Shown here: one piece after another, positions 37,229 to 45,568 of the stretch
Layout of the letters: every line of letters begins with the position of its first letter
How positions within the stretch are numbered: the stretch's first letter is position 1
Assembly (NCBI RefSeq): GCF_026624755.1
Contig: NZ_JAPMXC010000001.1
Span: 310,001-374,000, forward strand
Direction: 5' to 3'
Source: Robbsia betulipollinis
GTDB lineage: Bacteria > Pseudomonadota > Gammaproteobacteria > Burkholderiales > Burkholderiaceae
Length of the DNA stretch: 64,000 nt
Program-made: the position numbers and the translations under genes
Notes under the pieces: model-generated
Database searches by the model: none
What the model saw: only the letters and a program-made list of their open reading frames with translations
Told to the model about the DNA's origin: nothing

Positions 37229-38162
37229 ACCCGTGCACGAAGCGTCACACGAAGCGTCACACGAAGCGGCACACGAAGCAGCGCCCCACGAAGCGGCGCG
37301 GGAAGCGGCACAGGAAGCGGCCGCGCTGGATCGCCTGGCCGACTTCGTCGACCGGCATCCGCGGCTGTTCGTGCTCACCGGCGCCGGGTGCAGCACGGAG
37401 TCGGGCATCGAGGATTACCGCGATGCCAACGGCGACTGGAAGCGCCCGATGCCGACGACCTATCAGGCGTTCACCACCGATACGCTGATGCGCAACCGCT
37501 ATTGGGCGCGCGGCATGATCGGCTGGCGGGGGTTTGGCCGCGCCCGTCCGAACGCGGCGCACGCGGCGCTCGCGCACTGGGAGCACGGTTCGGCCGGGCA
37601 CGACGGCGACCGCTCGCGCCCGTCCCTGCTGGTGACGCAGAACGTCGACGGCCTGCACGAGGCCGCCGGCAGCCGCAATGTGATCGATCTGCACGGGCGG
37701 CTCGACCGGGTGCGCTGCCTGGCGTGCGATGCGCGGTTCGGGCGCGACGCGATGCAGGCCGACCTGGAACGGTGCAACCCGGCATGGATCGGGCTCGACG
37801 CGCGCCTCGGGCCGGACGGCGACGCGGACCTGGAAGACGCGGCGTTCGCCGACTTCGTCGTGCCGACCCATGCCGGTTGCGGCGGCATGCTGAAACCGGA
37901 CGTGGTGTTCTTCGGCGAGCCGGTGCCGCGCGAGCGGGTCGACCGGGCGTTCGCGGCGCTGGACGCATCCGACGGCATGCTCGTCGTCGGCTCGTCGCTG
38001 ATGGTGTACTCCGGCTACCGTTTCGCGCTGGGCGCCGCGGAACGGGGCCTGCCGATCGCGGCGATCAATATCGGCCGCACGCGCGCGGACGCCTTGCTGG
38101 ACGTCAAAGTGGAGGCGAGCGCGGCGCGGGTGCTGGCGCGGTTGTTCGGGGACGCGTTCTAG
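37221..38162 (+). CDS. Sirtuin (NAD-dependent protein deacylase)
   Basis: 313 residues. NAD motif TGAGCSTESGIEDYRD (usual GIPDYR has Pro, here Glu), catalytic TQNVDGLHEAAGS with the His in LHGRLD, and the VVFFGEPVP and VGSSLMVY segments. The zinc site has CLAC, but the second pair reads HAGCGG, so the first Cys of CxxC is His. Residues ~6-35 are a HEA(S/A) repeat from 12-nt tandem DNA. It would remove acyl groups from lysines using NAD+. Its start lies inside epsC, linking it to acetyl metabolism. Activity is likely but the zinc change is notable. Confidence 0.87.
   Translation: MAEPVHEASHEASHEAAHEAAPHEAAREAAQEAAALDRLADFVDRHPRLFVLTGAGCSTESGIEDYRDANGDWKRPMPTTYQAFTTDTLMRNRYWARGMIGWRGFGRARPNAAHAALAHWEHGSAGHDGDRSRPSLLVTQNVDGLHEAAGSRNVIDLHGRLDRVRCLACDARFGRDAMQADLERCNPAWIGLDARLGPDGDADLEDAAFADFVVPTHAGCGGMLKPDVVFFGEPVPRERVDRAFAALDASDGMLVVGSSLMVYSGYRFALGAAERGLPIAAINIGRTRADALLDVKVEASAARVLARLFGDAF
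37236..37283 (+). repeat. 12-nt tandem repeat in the sirtuin N-terminus
   Basis: Four head-to-tail copies of CACGAAGCGTCA with small changes (37236, 37248, 37260, 37272), continuing as diverged copies to about 37322. In frame they encode HEAS/HEAA. The unit is a multiple of three, so copy number could change without breaking the gene. Confidence 0.9.
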
Positions 38163-39244
38163 AAGCGCCGGTTGATTCCCGGGAACGGCCGCAGGCTGTA
38201 GTGGCTCACGCCCCAGTCGGCGCCCTGCCGATGGCCGAAGAGGCCGATCGTCGACAACAGGAACAAGCGCCAGCGCCGCTTCCACAGCCGCGCATCCCGG
38301 CCGTACACCGTCGCCAGGATGGCGTCGATCTCGGACCCGTGCCGGTCGAAGTTGCGCAGCCAGTCGCCCGCCGTGCGCGCGTAATGGGTGCCGTTCCAGC
38401 GCCACTCCTGTTCGAGCGTGAACAGATCGCCGAACTGTTCGATCATGCGCTCGCTGGGCATCAGGCCACCGGTGAAGAAGTGCTGGGCGATCCAGTCGCT
38501 CGGGTCATTGTGATCGAACCGGTAGGGCGCGCCGCGGTGCGTGAAGACGTGCAGGAACAGCTTGCCGTCGGGCAGCAACCAGTCGCGCACCCGTGCGAGC
38601 AGCAGTTGCCAGTTCGCCATGTGCTCGAACATCTCGACCGAGACCACGCGGTCGAAACGCGGCGCGTCGGACGCCACGGCGAAATCGTTCATGTCCGCCG
38701 TCACCACCTGGACGTTGTCCAGGCCGTCGGCGCGGCAACGGTCTTCGATATACGCGCGCTGCGCCTGGGAATTCGACACCGCGGTAATCCGCGCGCCCGG
38801 GTACTGCTGCGCCATCCATAGGGTCAACGAACCCCAGCCGCAGCCCAGTTCGAGAATCCGCTGTCCGTCCGCGAGCGCCGCATGCGCGCAGGTGGCCCGC
38901 AGCGCCGCCCGCTCGGCGTCGTCGAGGCTGATCGACGCGACCTCGGGAGCACACGCCAGCGCCTCCTCTTCGCCATACAGGCAGCACGAATATTTACGCC
39001 GTTCACCCAGCATCAGCGCGAAGAACGCCGGCGGCAGTTCGTAATGCTGCCGGTTCGCGTCCTCGGTATGCACCGCGATCGGAAACCGCTGCATCGCCTG
39101 GATGAAGGCGAAATCCGCGGCCGCCCCGCCCTGCGCGAGCCGTCGCGCGGTCTTGCCGACCAGGAACTGGATACCCGACAAGGTCATCGGGTCGGTCAGC
39201 GGCAGACGTTCCGCCATCCGGATCATCGGTGCTATCGGATTCAT
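38159..39244 (-). CDS. CFA-synthase-like SAM-dependent methyltransferase
   Basis: 361 residues. SAM motif I is ILELGCGWGSLTLWMAQQYPG, with VVSVEMFEHMANW and a C-terminal HYSLRPFPG. It belongs to the cyclopropane-fatty-acyl-phospholipid synthase superfamily but is shorter than true CFA synthases. It probably methylates an unsaturated acyl chain. ATG at 39244 is preferred over a GTG two codons upstream. It is the last gene of the sigma-factor/chrR operon and 83 bases after the DUF1295 gene. Its stop codon overlaps the converging sirtuin stop within CTAG. Confidence 0.85.
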   Translation of the reverse strand: MNPIAPMIRMAERLPLTDPMTLSGIQFLVGKTARRLAQGGAAADFAFIQAMQRFPIAVHTEDANRQHYELPPAFFALMLGERRKYSCCLYGEEEALACAPEVASISLDDAERAALRATCAHAALADGQRILELGCGWGSLTLWMAQQYPGARITAVSNSQAQRAYIEDRCRADGLDNVQVVTADMNDFAVASDAPRFDRVVSVEMFEHMANWQLLLARVRDWLLPDGKLFLHVFTHRGAPYRFDHNDPSDWIAQHFFTGGLMPSERMIEQFGDLFTLEQEWRWNGTHYARTAGDWLRNFDRHGSEIDAILATVYGRDARLWKRRWRLFLLSTIGLFGHRQGADWGVSHYSLRPFPGINRRF

Positions 39245-39327
39245 GGCCACAAGCCTCGTAAAGTGAAATCGCTACAGATCCGGCGCAACCTTCGGGCGGC
39301 TCGCGAGGCCCGCTCCCGCTCGCCCGT

Positions 39328-40173
39328 TCAGGCGGGCGGCCGACGCGCGGAACGCGGCGGCCAGGGAAAAAACGCCGGCGTGCGCGCCGCGTAGTCCCGC
39401 CAGGCCGCGCCGCGCGAACGCGCCATATGCGCCTCGAGCGGCGGGATGCCCGATACATGCACCAGCAGGACGTACATCAGCAATGGCGCGAGCAGCGTGA
39501 TGCATCCCCATGGATGACCCGCATGCAGCGCGAGCACGGGCCAGGCGCACCAGCCCAGCCATTCGAAGAAATAGTTCGGATGCCGCGACCAGCGCCAGGG
39601 TCCCGTCTCGCAAACGGCCTCGCGACGGTGCGGCGCGCGCGCGAAGCGGCGCAACGCGCGGTCGGATAACGCCTCGCCGGCGACCGCCACCAGGCAGACG
39701 GCCAGCGCCAGGCCATCCTGCACGTCGCCGAACGGGCCGGGGCGCCCTGCCGCGACGACCACGGCGAGCAGCAGCGGCACGCCGGCCAGCGCCTGCACCT
39801 GGAGGAACAGGAACAGGCGCGACGCATAGCGCGCGCCCCATTCCTCGCGCAGTTGCGCGTAACGCGGATCGTCGTCGTTGCGGCGCGTGCGTCCGAGGAT
39901 GTGCGCACCGAGCCGCAGGGACCAGGCGGCAAGCAATGCGGCCGCCAGCAACGCACGCGGCGCGACCGGCGCGAAGGACGACGCCGCCGGCAGCCACGGC
40001 GACAACAGCACGCCTACCGCGGCCACGCCGATCACGCCGAGTCCGAAGGTCCAGAACACATCGATCCATCCCGCGTTGCCGGTGCGCAGCGCCACGCGCC
40101 ACGCCAGCGCCATGACCGTGGCCATCGCGACCCACGACGTCAACGCCATGCCCGCCACCAGCGGCCCGTTCAC
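39328..40173 (-). CDS. DUF1295 membrane protein (steroid 5-alpha-reductase-like fold)
   Basis: 281 residues, about seven membrane helices. The tail GPWRWSRHPNYFFEWLGW and the AAWRDYAARTPAFFPW ending are the DUF1295/steroid-reductase-like C-terminal signature. Relatives are predicted NAD(P)H-dependent reductases of membrane lipids or methyltransferases of the ICMT type. GTG at 40173 overlaps the upstream hydrolase stop (GTGA), so translation is coupled. In other bacteria DUF1295 genes accompany RpoE-ChrR and CFA-like genes, as here. The reaction is not established. Confidence 0.85.
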   Translation of the reverse strand: MNGPLVAGMALTSWVAMATVMALAWRVALRTGNAGWIDVFWTFGLGVIGVAAVGVLLSPWLPAASSFAPVAPRALLAAALLAAWSLRLGAHILGRTRRNDDDPRYAQLREEWGARYASRLFLFLQVQALAGVPLLLAVVVAAGRPGPFGDVQDGLALAVCLVAVAGEALSDRALRRFARAPHRREAVCETGPWRWSRHPNYFFEWLGWCAWPVLALHAGHPWGCITLLAPLLMYVLLVHVSGIPPLEAHMARSRGAAWRDYAARTPAFFPWPPRSARRPPA

Positions 40174-41123
40174 GGTTTCACCCGAGCGTCGACGAAACGC
40201 GTCGTATCGGCGAAGCTGGGCGAGAGGAAACGCAGCATCGGCGCGAAGGCGCCGATGATTAGCGGATGCGCCGCATGCGCGTACAGAATGTCCTCGACCG
40301 GCGCGCCGTGCGCCCGCAACGCGGCCGCGAGCCGTAGCGTGTTGCCGGGGTCGACGGTTTTGTCGTTGCGTCCGGCCAGCAGCAGCATCGGCGGCGACGC
40401 GCCGTCGACATGCGTGATCGGCTGGGTATCCGCCAAGCCGGCGGGCGTCGTGAAAATCGCCTTCAATGCGTCGTCGTGCAGCGGCAGAAAGTCGTACGGC
40501 CCGGCGAGTCCCACGACCCCGCGCAGGTCCCGTTGCGGGTCCATGCCGACGGCGGCCAGCCAGCGTTTGTCCAGCGCGAGCATCGCGACCAGGTAGGCAC
40601 CGGCGGAATGGCCGATGAGCACGATGCGCGAGGGGTCTCCGCCATACCGGGCCGCATGCGCCCGGGCATAGGCGACCGCGCGCGCGGCATCCTGGACGAA
40701 GGCGGGATACGTCACCTGCGGATAGATCCGGTAATCGGGCACAAAGGTCACATAGCCCCGGCGCGCCAGTGCGGCACCGACGAATGGATAGGCTTCCTTG
40801 CTACCGGACTGCCAGCTGCCGCCATACAGGAAGACCACGACCGGCAAGCCGCGCTTCGCGGAAGCGCCATCCGGCGCAACGGTGCCGCCGTCGGCATCGG
40901 CATCGGCATCGGCATCGGCGCCGGGCGCGACCGGGCGGTAGACATCCAGCCGCTGCCGGGCGTCGTCGCCATAGGCCAGATCGTGTGCGACCGTCACGTC
41001 GCTGCCCGTGGCGGCCCGGTTCAGCGTCGCCACGCAGCCACCGAACCACGGACACAGCAGCAGCGTCAGGACCGCCAGCAGCCGGCGCGGCGGACGGGAC
41101 AGGAATTCGATCGCGCTGCTCAT
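40170..41123 (-). CDS. Alpha/beta hydrolase lipoprotein (BD-FAE-like)
   Basis: 317 residues. The N-terminus has a hydrophobic stretch ending LLLCPWFGGCVATL, a plausible lipobox with FGGC. Hydrolase motifs are VVFLYGGSWQSGS (oxyanion), GHSAGAYLVAML (elbow), AGRNDKTVDP (Asp) and YAHAAHPLI (His). Residues ~75-85 are Asp-Ala repeats from 6-nt tandem DNA. ATG at 41123 overlaps the chrR stop (ATGA). A membrane-anchored esterase in a sigma-factor/anti-sigma operon suggests processing of oxidised lipid or acyl chains; inferred. Not a usual member of this regulon. Confidence 0.82.
   Translation of the reverse strand: MSSAIEFLSRPPRRLLAVLTLLLCPWFGGCVATLNRAATGSDVTVAHDLAYGDDARQRLDVYRPVAPGADADADADADGGTVAPDGASAKRGLPVVVFLYGGSWQSGSKEAYPFVGAALARRGYVTFVPDYRIYPQVTYPAFVQDAARAVAYARAHAARYGGDPSRIVLIGHSAGAYLVAMLALDKRWLAAVGMDPQRDLRGVVGLAGPYDFLPLHDDALKAIFTTPAGLADTQPITHVDGASPPMLLLAGRNDKTVDPGNTLRLAAALRAHGAPVEDILYAHAAHPLIIGAFAPMLRFLSPSFADTTRFVDARVKP
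40891..40920 (-). repeat. 6-nt tandem repeat encoding Asp-Ala in the lipoprotein hydrolase
   Basis: Five head-to-tail copies of TCGGC(A/G), read on the coding strand as (G/A)CCGAT-type Asp-Ala codons. It lies in the low-complexity linker of the hydrolase before the catalytic domain. Confidence 0.85.
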
Positions 41124-41836
41124 AAGCCGATGATCCTTTGCGCGATCCGCGCCAGCAGCGTGCTCATCACCAGCCGCCCCTCGACCGCCAGCATGCAGAT
41201 GCACTCGCCGTTCGATACGACCTCGGGCTGGTGACGCAGCGATGGCTCGGATTCGACTAGATCGCCAGGATGCAGAACCGCCCCTTCGCCGCTGAGGGAC
41301 CCATGCAGCACATAGGTATATTCGGGACCGGTATGGGTGTGCAGCGGCAGCGCCGCGCCGGGCTGGGCGCGCAGCAGCAGCACTTTCGAATCGGGGTCGC
41401 CGGGGAACGAGATCCTGGCCCATCGGATACCTGGCGAGACCGGGCGCCAGGCGGTAACCGGGAAGGCCGCGAGGGGCGCAGGCACCGCCATGCCGGCCGG
41501 CAGCGGCGGCAGCGCCCCCGTGGTGACGCCCGCCATCGGTTCCCACGCGCTCGGCAAACGGTTCCCGGCGCCGCTCGCGGCGCGCGCTTCCATGCGCCGC
41601 GCCGCGCTTTCGGGATCGGCGAGCAGCGCCGCCACGGCGGATGTCCGATCGACACCGCAGGCCACCGGTTCCGCGTCGGCAAGCAGCGCTCCGCCAACGT
41701 TTTCCAGCAACCGCAGCGTATGCCGGCACGCCGGGCACTGCGAAACATGCGACGCGACGACGAGCGCCGGGCCCGGCGGGAGATCGCCCGTGCAGAAGCG
41801 CAACAGCGTATCGTCCTGAGGATGGTGAACGATCAT
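41120..41836 (-). CDS. chrR: ChrR-type zinc anti-sigma factor (cupin)
   Basis: 238 residues. The N-terminal zinc anti-sigma domain has His5 plus H30-x3-C34-x2-C37 (SHVSQCPAC), matching the His6, His31, Cys35, Cys38 pattern of Rhodobacter ChrR. The C-terminal half is a cupin with PLHTHTGPEYTYVLHGSL and RHQPEVV, the second metal site. In that system ChrR holds RpoE inactive and releases it on singlet oxygen or organic peroxide. Start ATG 41836 lacks a good ribosome site and lies 109 bases after the sigma gene, more than usual. Confidence 0.9.
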   Translation of the reverse strand: MIVHHPQDDTLLRFCTGDLPPGPALVVASHVSQCPACRHTLRLLENVGGALLADAEPVACGVDRTSAVAALLADPESAARRMEARAASGAGNRLPSAWEPMAGVTTGALPPLPAGMAVPAPLAAFPVTAWRPVSPGIRWARISFPGDPDSKVLLLRAQPGAALPLHTHTGPEYTYVLHGSLSGEGAVLHPGDLVESEPSLRHQPEVVSNGECICMLAVEGRLVMSTLLARIAQRIIGL

Positions 41837-41945
41837 CGCGGCCAGCCCGTCGGGCCGCGCGGGCCGGGGGCCCGCGCGCGCCGCGGAACCGGCAACGGCA
41901 CGGGCAACGGGGTCCAACGCCGCGTCGCCTGTGGGATCTCAATGC

Positions 41946-42614
41946 TCATTCCGACCACTCTCCCAATAAAGTCCGTAACTTCTGCGCCGCCAGCCGCAAG
42001 CGCGATTTCACCGTGCCCAGAGGCAGATCCAGTTCCCGCGCCACGTCGGCATGTGCCTTGCCATGGTAAAACGCCATCAAGATCACCCGCGATTGCTCGT
42101 CCGGCAGCTCGCCCAGCGCACGCTGCACGTGGTCCGCCCGCTGCTGCGCCGCCGCGCGCGTCTCGGCGCTCATCTCGGCGCCGTTCGCGCCGTCGTCGGC
42201 ATCGTCCCGTCCGCCTGCCATCACGTCGGACGAATCGTCGGCGACCGTCTGGATCACGCGCCGTCGCGCGGCATCGATCCGCAGATTGCGCGCGATCGTA
42301 TAGATCCAGGTGGCCGCTCCCGCCTTCGATGCGTCGAACTGCGCCGCCTTGCGCCATACCAGCAGCATCGCTTCCTGGCTCAGATCGTCCGCCTGCTCCG
42401 GCGACGCCCCCGCATGAATCAGAAAGCCCTTCAGCCGGGGTGCGAAATGGGCGAACAATTCGCCAAATGCCGCGCGGTCCGCCTGCTGTCCGATACGCTG
42501 CAGCAACTGCGCGTGATGCAGCCGCTCGGCCGGGCCGCGCTCGGCCGGGCCGCGCTCGGCCGAGTCGCGGTAGGCCGGGTCGCGGTAGGCCGGGTCGCGG
42601 TAGGCGTCGCTCAT
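41946..42614 (-). CDS. rpoE: ECF sigma factor of the ChrR-partnered (RpoE/ECF11) group
   Basis: 222 residues from ATG 42614. Region 2 is seen in ADDLSQEAMLLVWRKAAQFD and AATWIYTIARNLRIDAARR; region 4 in LPDEQSRVILMAFYHGK and DLPLGTVKSRLRLAAQKLR. The chrR gene follows, so this is the photooxidative-stress sigma. Its own promoter matches TGATCC-N18-TACAA, implying autoregulation. The first ~30 residues (AYRDP/AERGP) come from a 15-nt tandem repeat not seen in known ECF factors. The 36-residue upstream extension is not used. Confidence 0.9.
   Translation of the reverse strand: MSDAYRDPAYRDPAYRDSAERGPAERGPAERLHHAQLLQRIGQQADRAAFGELFAHFAPRLKGFLIHAGASPEQADDLSQEAMLLVWRKAAQFDASKAGAATWIYTIARNLRIDAARRRVIQTVADDSSDVMAGGRDDADDGANGAEMSAETRAAAQQRADHVQRALGELPDEQSRVILMAFYHGKAHADVARELDLPLGTVKSRLRLAAQKLRTLLGEWSE
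42526..42606 (-). repeat. 15-nt tandem repeat in the sigma-factor N-terminus
   Basis: Five 15-base units (42526, 42541, 42556, 42571, 42586) plus a partial one, of the form TCGGCCGGGCCGCGC or TAGGCCGGGTCGCGG on the plus strand. They encode AERGP/AYRDP repeats at the sigma-factor N-terminus. Being a multiple of 15 bases, copy-number changes keep the frame. Confidence 0.92.
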
Positions 42615-42759
42615 CGCGGGGCACCGATGGATACGACGAGGGGCACCTCGTGCCGTCTCTCCCCGGCCCACCACGGTGCACCCGGTCGCCGACCGTCCGA
42701 TCCGAAAGCTGCGGTGTGACATCCAAGCTGTAATCGCACGACTTTCATCTTCTTGATCT

Positions 42760-42788
42760 TTGTACGTGGTGCAGGATGCGCTGGATCA
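42760..42788 (-). promoter_or_regulatory. RpoE-dependent promoter driving the rpoE-chrR operon
   Basis: On the reverse strand TGATCC (42788-42783), an 18-base spacer and TACAA (42764-42760). The RpoE consensus of Rhodobacter-type photooxidative sigma factors is TGATCC-N18-TAxxA. It lies about 145 bases before the rpoE ATG, giving a leader of that length. Confidence 0.8.
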
Positions 42789-42821
42789 CCGCACGCGTGG
42801 ATTCGTCGACGCCGCGACGGG

Positions 42822-42850
42822 TGATCCGATCGAACCCGCCCTTCGTATAT
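42822..42850 (+). promoter_or_regulatory. RpoE-dependent promoter driving the FAD oxidoreductase-DUF1365-CFA operon
   Basis: TGATCC (42822-42827), an 18-base spacer (42828-42845) and TATAT (42846-42850). It faces right, back-to-back with the rpoE promoter 34 bases away. The leader to the ATG at 43056 would be about 200 bases. Confidence 0.75.
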
Positions 42851-43055
42851 TCTTATATACAGCGACGGTGGAGAGGCGGTTCGGTACATACGCGCGGAGC
42901 GTGTAATGCGGGCAGCGCGAACGATTATATTCGAGACCTCCTCGAAGAAGCGTTTCCCCGCCCGCACGTACATCGTACATACGTTTGATTAGTCCGGTTC
43001 AGCGCTGCGGTTCCGCAGTGCAACCGTAGCAAAGCGACCGATTCAGGAGATGGGG

Positions 43056-44561
43056 ATGCAGGCGCCGTACCCGACGTTCGCCACGCCATCGGTGAGTGGC
43101 CCCGATGCCCCGGCACCGCAGCGCATCGCGGTGCTGGGCAGCGGCATTTCCGGCATGGCGGCCGCGTGGCTGCTGTCGCACCGGCACACCGTCACCGTTT
43201 TCGAGAAGGCCACGCGGTTCGGAGGTCACAGCAATACGGTGCAGGTCTCGGCGCACGGGGTGGAAGCGCGTGTCGATACCGGCTTCATCGTCTACAACGA
43301 GGCGTGCTATCCGAATCTCACGGCGCTGTTCGAACATCTCGGGGTGGCGACGCGCGCCACCGACATGTCGTTGGGAATCTCCCTGGACGATGGCGCGCTG
43401 GAGTACGCCGGCGACGGCCTCGACACGCTATTCGCGCAACGGCGCAACCTGGTGCAGCCGCGCTTCTGGTCGATGCTGCGCGATCTGGTGCGCTTCTATC
43501 GCGAGGCACCGCGCCATCTCGGCCGCTTCGATGGCGCCAGCATCGGCGACTGGCTCGCCGCGCGTGGCTACGGCGCCGCCTTTCGCGACGACCATCTCAT
43601 GCCGATGGCCGCCGCGATCTGGTCGGCGCCGGCCCATCGCCTGCTGGACCATCCCGCCGAGGCCTTCGTGCGGTTTTGTCAGAATCACGGTCTGCTGACG
43701 CTGGGTACGCGGCCGCAGTGGCGCACGGTCAGCGGCGGCAGTACCGAATACGTCAAAAAGCTGACGGCGGAATTCGGCGCGCGCATCGCCGTCAAGCCGG
43801 CGGCGGTGTCGGTCTCGCGGCGCGGCCCGCGCATGCATGGGACGGAGGGTTCGGATGCGGCGCATGCGGGTGCCGATGCAGGCGCGGGCGTGCGCATACG
43901 CTGCGCAGATGGCAGCAGCGAAACATTCGATGCGGTCGTGATCGCCACGCATGCGGACGAGGCGCTGGCGCTGCTCGACGAACCCACCGCGGCGGAGCGC
44001 GCGTTGCTGGGCGCTTTCCGCTATTCGCGGAATCGCGCGGTCCTGCATGGCGATACGGCGCTGATGCCGCAACGGCGCAAGGTCTGGTCGAGCTGGAATT
44101 ACCTCGGCCGCCGGTCGGCGTTCGAGCAAGGCGCCATGCGCCCGAACGGTGCCGGCGAGGACGCGCGCACCGAAACCTTGTGTCTGACCTACTGGATGAA
44201 CCGCCTCCAGCACCTGGACGCGCGCCTGCCGCTATTCGTGACGCTCAACCCGGGGCGCGAGCCCGACGCCGCGCGCCGCTATTACGAGACGGACTATACC
44301 CATCCGATCTTCAACGGCGACACGCTGCACGCGCAACACCGGCTGTGGGAACTGCAGGGCCAGCATCGCACCTGGTTCTGCGGCGCGTACTTCGGCGCGG
44401 GATTTCACGAAGACGGCCTGCAGGCAGGGCTCGCGGTGGCCGAGCAACTGGGGAACGTGCGTCGTCCCTGGACGCTCGCCACGCCCTCGTCCCGCATTCA
44501 CGTCCATCCCGTTGCAGGGGCCGCCGGACGCCGGCCGCTCGCAGCCGCCGAGTCCGCATGA
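43056..44561 (+). CDS. FAD-dependent amine-oxidase-like oxidoreductase (photooxidative regulon)
   Basis: 501 residues. Rossmann FAD motif VLGSGISGMAAAWLLS, then FEKATRFGGHSNTV, and the C-terminal ACYFGAGFHEDG-like segment reading GAYFGAGFHEDGLQAG. This is the cyclopropane/cyclopropene-fatty-acid-associated NAD/FAD-binding group, found beside RpoE-ChrR genes. ATG at 43056 has AGGAG 6 bases upstream; the ATG at 43050 overlaps that site. A possible role is acyl-chain desaturation or oxidation. It overlaps the DUF1365 gene by 4 bases (ATGA). Confidence 0.87.
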   Translation: MQAPYPTFATPSVSGPDAPAPQRIAVLGSGISGMAAAWLLSHRHTVTVFEKATRFGGHSNTVQVSAHGVEARVDTGFIVYNEACYPNLTALFEHLGVATRATDMSLGISLDDGALEYAGDGLDTLFAQRRNLVQPRFWSMLRDLVRFYREAPRHLGRFDGASIGDWLAARGYGAAFRDDHLMPMAAAIWSAPAHRLLDHPAEAFVRFCQNHGLLTLGTRPQWRTVSGGSTEYVKKLTAEFGARIAVKPAAVSVSRRGPRMHGTEGSDAAHAGADAGAGVRIRCADGSSETFDAVVIATHADEALALLDEPTAAERALLGAFRYSRNRAVLHGDTALMPQRRKVWSSWNYLGRRSAFEQGAMRPNGAGEDARTETLCLTYWMNRLQHLDARLPLFVTLNPGREPDAARRYYETDYTHPIFNGDTLHAQHRLWELQGQHRTWFCGAYFGAGFHEDGLQAGLAVAEQLGNVRRPWTLATPSSRIHVHPVAGAAGRRPLAAAESA

Positions 44562-45568
44562 CGACCGGCCCCGCCGCGATGCGCAGGCCGCCCGGCCCGG
44601 CGGCGTCAGCTCCCGGCCCGGACGCGCCGCCGAAACCGGCGGCCGTGCTCTACGTGGGCAGTGTTTCCCACCAGCGTCGCGCGCCGCGTGCGCACCGCCT
44701 GCGCTATCGGATCTTCTCGATGCTGCTCGATCTCGATCGTCTCGACGATGCCGTGCGGCAGACCCGGCTGTTTTCGCGCAACCGCTTCAATCTGTACAGT
44801 TTTCATGACCGGGACCACGGCGAGCGCAGCGCGGTCCCGCTGCGCGTGCAGATCGACCGCCTGCTCGAGCGCGCCGACGTCGACCTCGCGGGAGGACGCG
44901 TCGAACTGCTGTGCATGCCGCGCGTGCTCGGCTATGTGTTCAATCCGCTGTCGGTCTACTACTGCTACGCCCGCGACGGCACGCTCGCGGCGCTGGTCTA
45001 CGAGGTCAGCAATACGTTCGGGCAACGGCATACCTACGTGATCCCGGTGGCGCCGGATGCGCCGGGTGCGGCGCCGGGCACATCCGTACCCGACCGCGCG
45101 CCGCGCGCGATCGAGCAATCGTGTCGCAAACGCTTCCACGTCTCGCCCTTCCTTGGTCGCGATATGACCTATCGCTTCCGTGTGGTGCGCCCGGACGCCC
45201 GGTTGTCGGTGCTGATCGATGCGTTCGACGATCCCGGACCCGCCGTCGCCGCCGCGCCGCCGCAAGCCATCCTCAGCGCCGCCTATGGCGCGCAGCGCCG
45301 CGGATTGACCGACGGCGCCCTCCTGCGCCTGTTCGTCACGCATCCGTTGTTGACGCTCAAGGTCGTGGTGGGCATTCACTGGGAGGCGCTGCAATTGTGG
45401 TACAAGGGCAGCGGCTTTCGTCCTTGTCCGCCGCCGGGAGACGCGCTGACCGTCGTCCGCCTCGCGGACATCGCGCGGCCGCACGACCGCTTTGCTTCAT
45501 CCCGCTTTGCTTCATCCCGCTTTTCTTCATCCCGCTTTTCCTCATCCGATTCGAAGGAGGTGCAATAG
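44558..45568 (+). CDS. DUF1365 family protein
   Basis: 336 residues. Family features are YVGSVSHQRRAPRAHRLRYRIFSMLLDLD, NPLSVYYCYA and a C-terminal LKVVVGIHWEALQLWYKG. DUF1365 proteins accompany the FAD oxidoreductase and CFA synthase in RpoE regulons but their reaction is unproven. ATG 44558 overlaps the previous stop. The last ~25 residues are an RFASS/RFSSS repeat from 15-nt tandem DNA, which is not part of the usual domain. Its stop overlaps the GTG of the CFA gene (TAGTG). Confidence 0.87.
   Translation: MTTGPAAMRRPPGPAASAPGPDAPPKPAAVLYVGSVSHQRRAPRAHRLRYRIFSMLLDLDRLDDAVRQTRLFSRNRFNLYSFHDRDHGERSAVPLRVQIDRLLERADVDLAGGRVELLCMPRVLGYVFNPLSVYYCYARDGTLAALVYEVSNTFGQRHTYVIPVAPDAPGAAPGTSVPDRAPRAIEQSCRKRFHVSPFLGRDMTYRFRVVRPDARLSVLIDAFDDPGPAVAAAPPQAILSAAYGAQRRGLTDGALLRLFVTHPLLTLKVVVGIHWEALQLWYKGSGFRPCPPPGDALTVVRLADIARPHDRFASSRFASSRFSSSRFSSSDSKEVQ
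45488..45547 (+). repeat. 15-nt tandem repeat at the DUF1365 C-terminus
   Basis: Four exact or near-exact 15-base units (45488, 45503, 45518, 45533), CGCTTTGCTTCATCC and CGCTTTTCTTCATCC, encoding RFASS twice and RFSSS twice. Confidence 0.92.

Noticed and set aside
42526-42606. Possible CRISPR-like or regulatory direct repeats
   Set aside because: Units are contiguous without spacers and in frame in the sigma-factor gene, so they are a coding tandem repeat.
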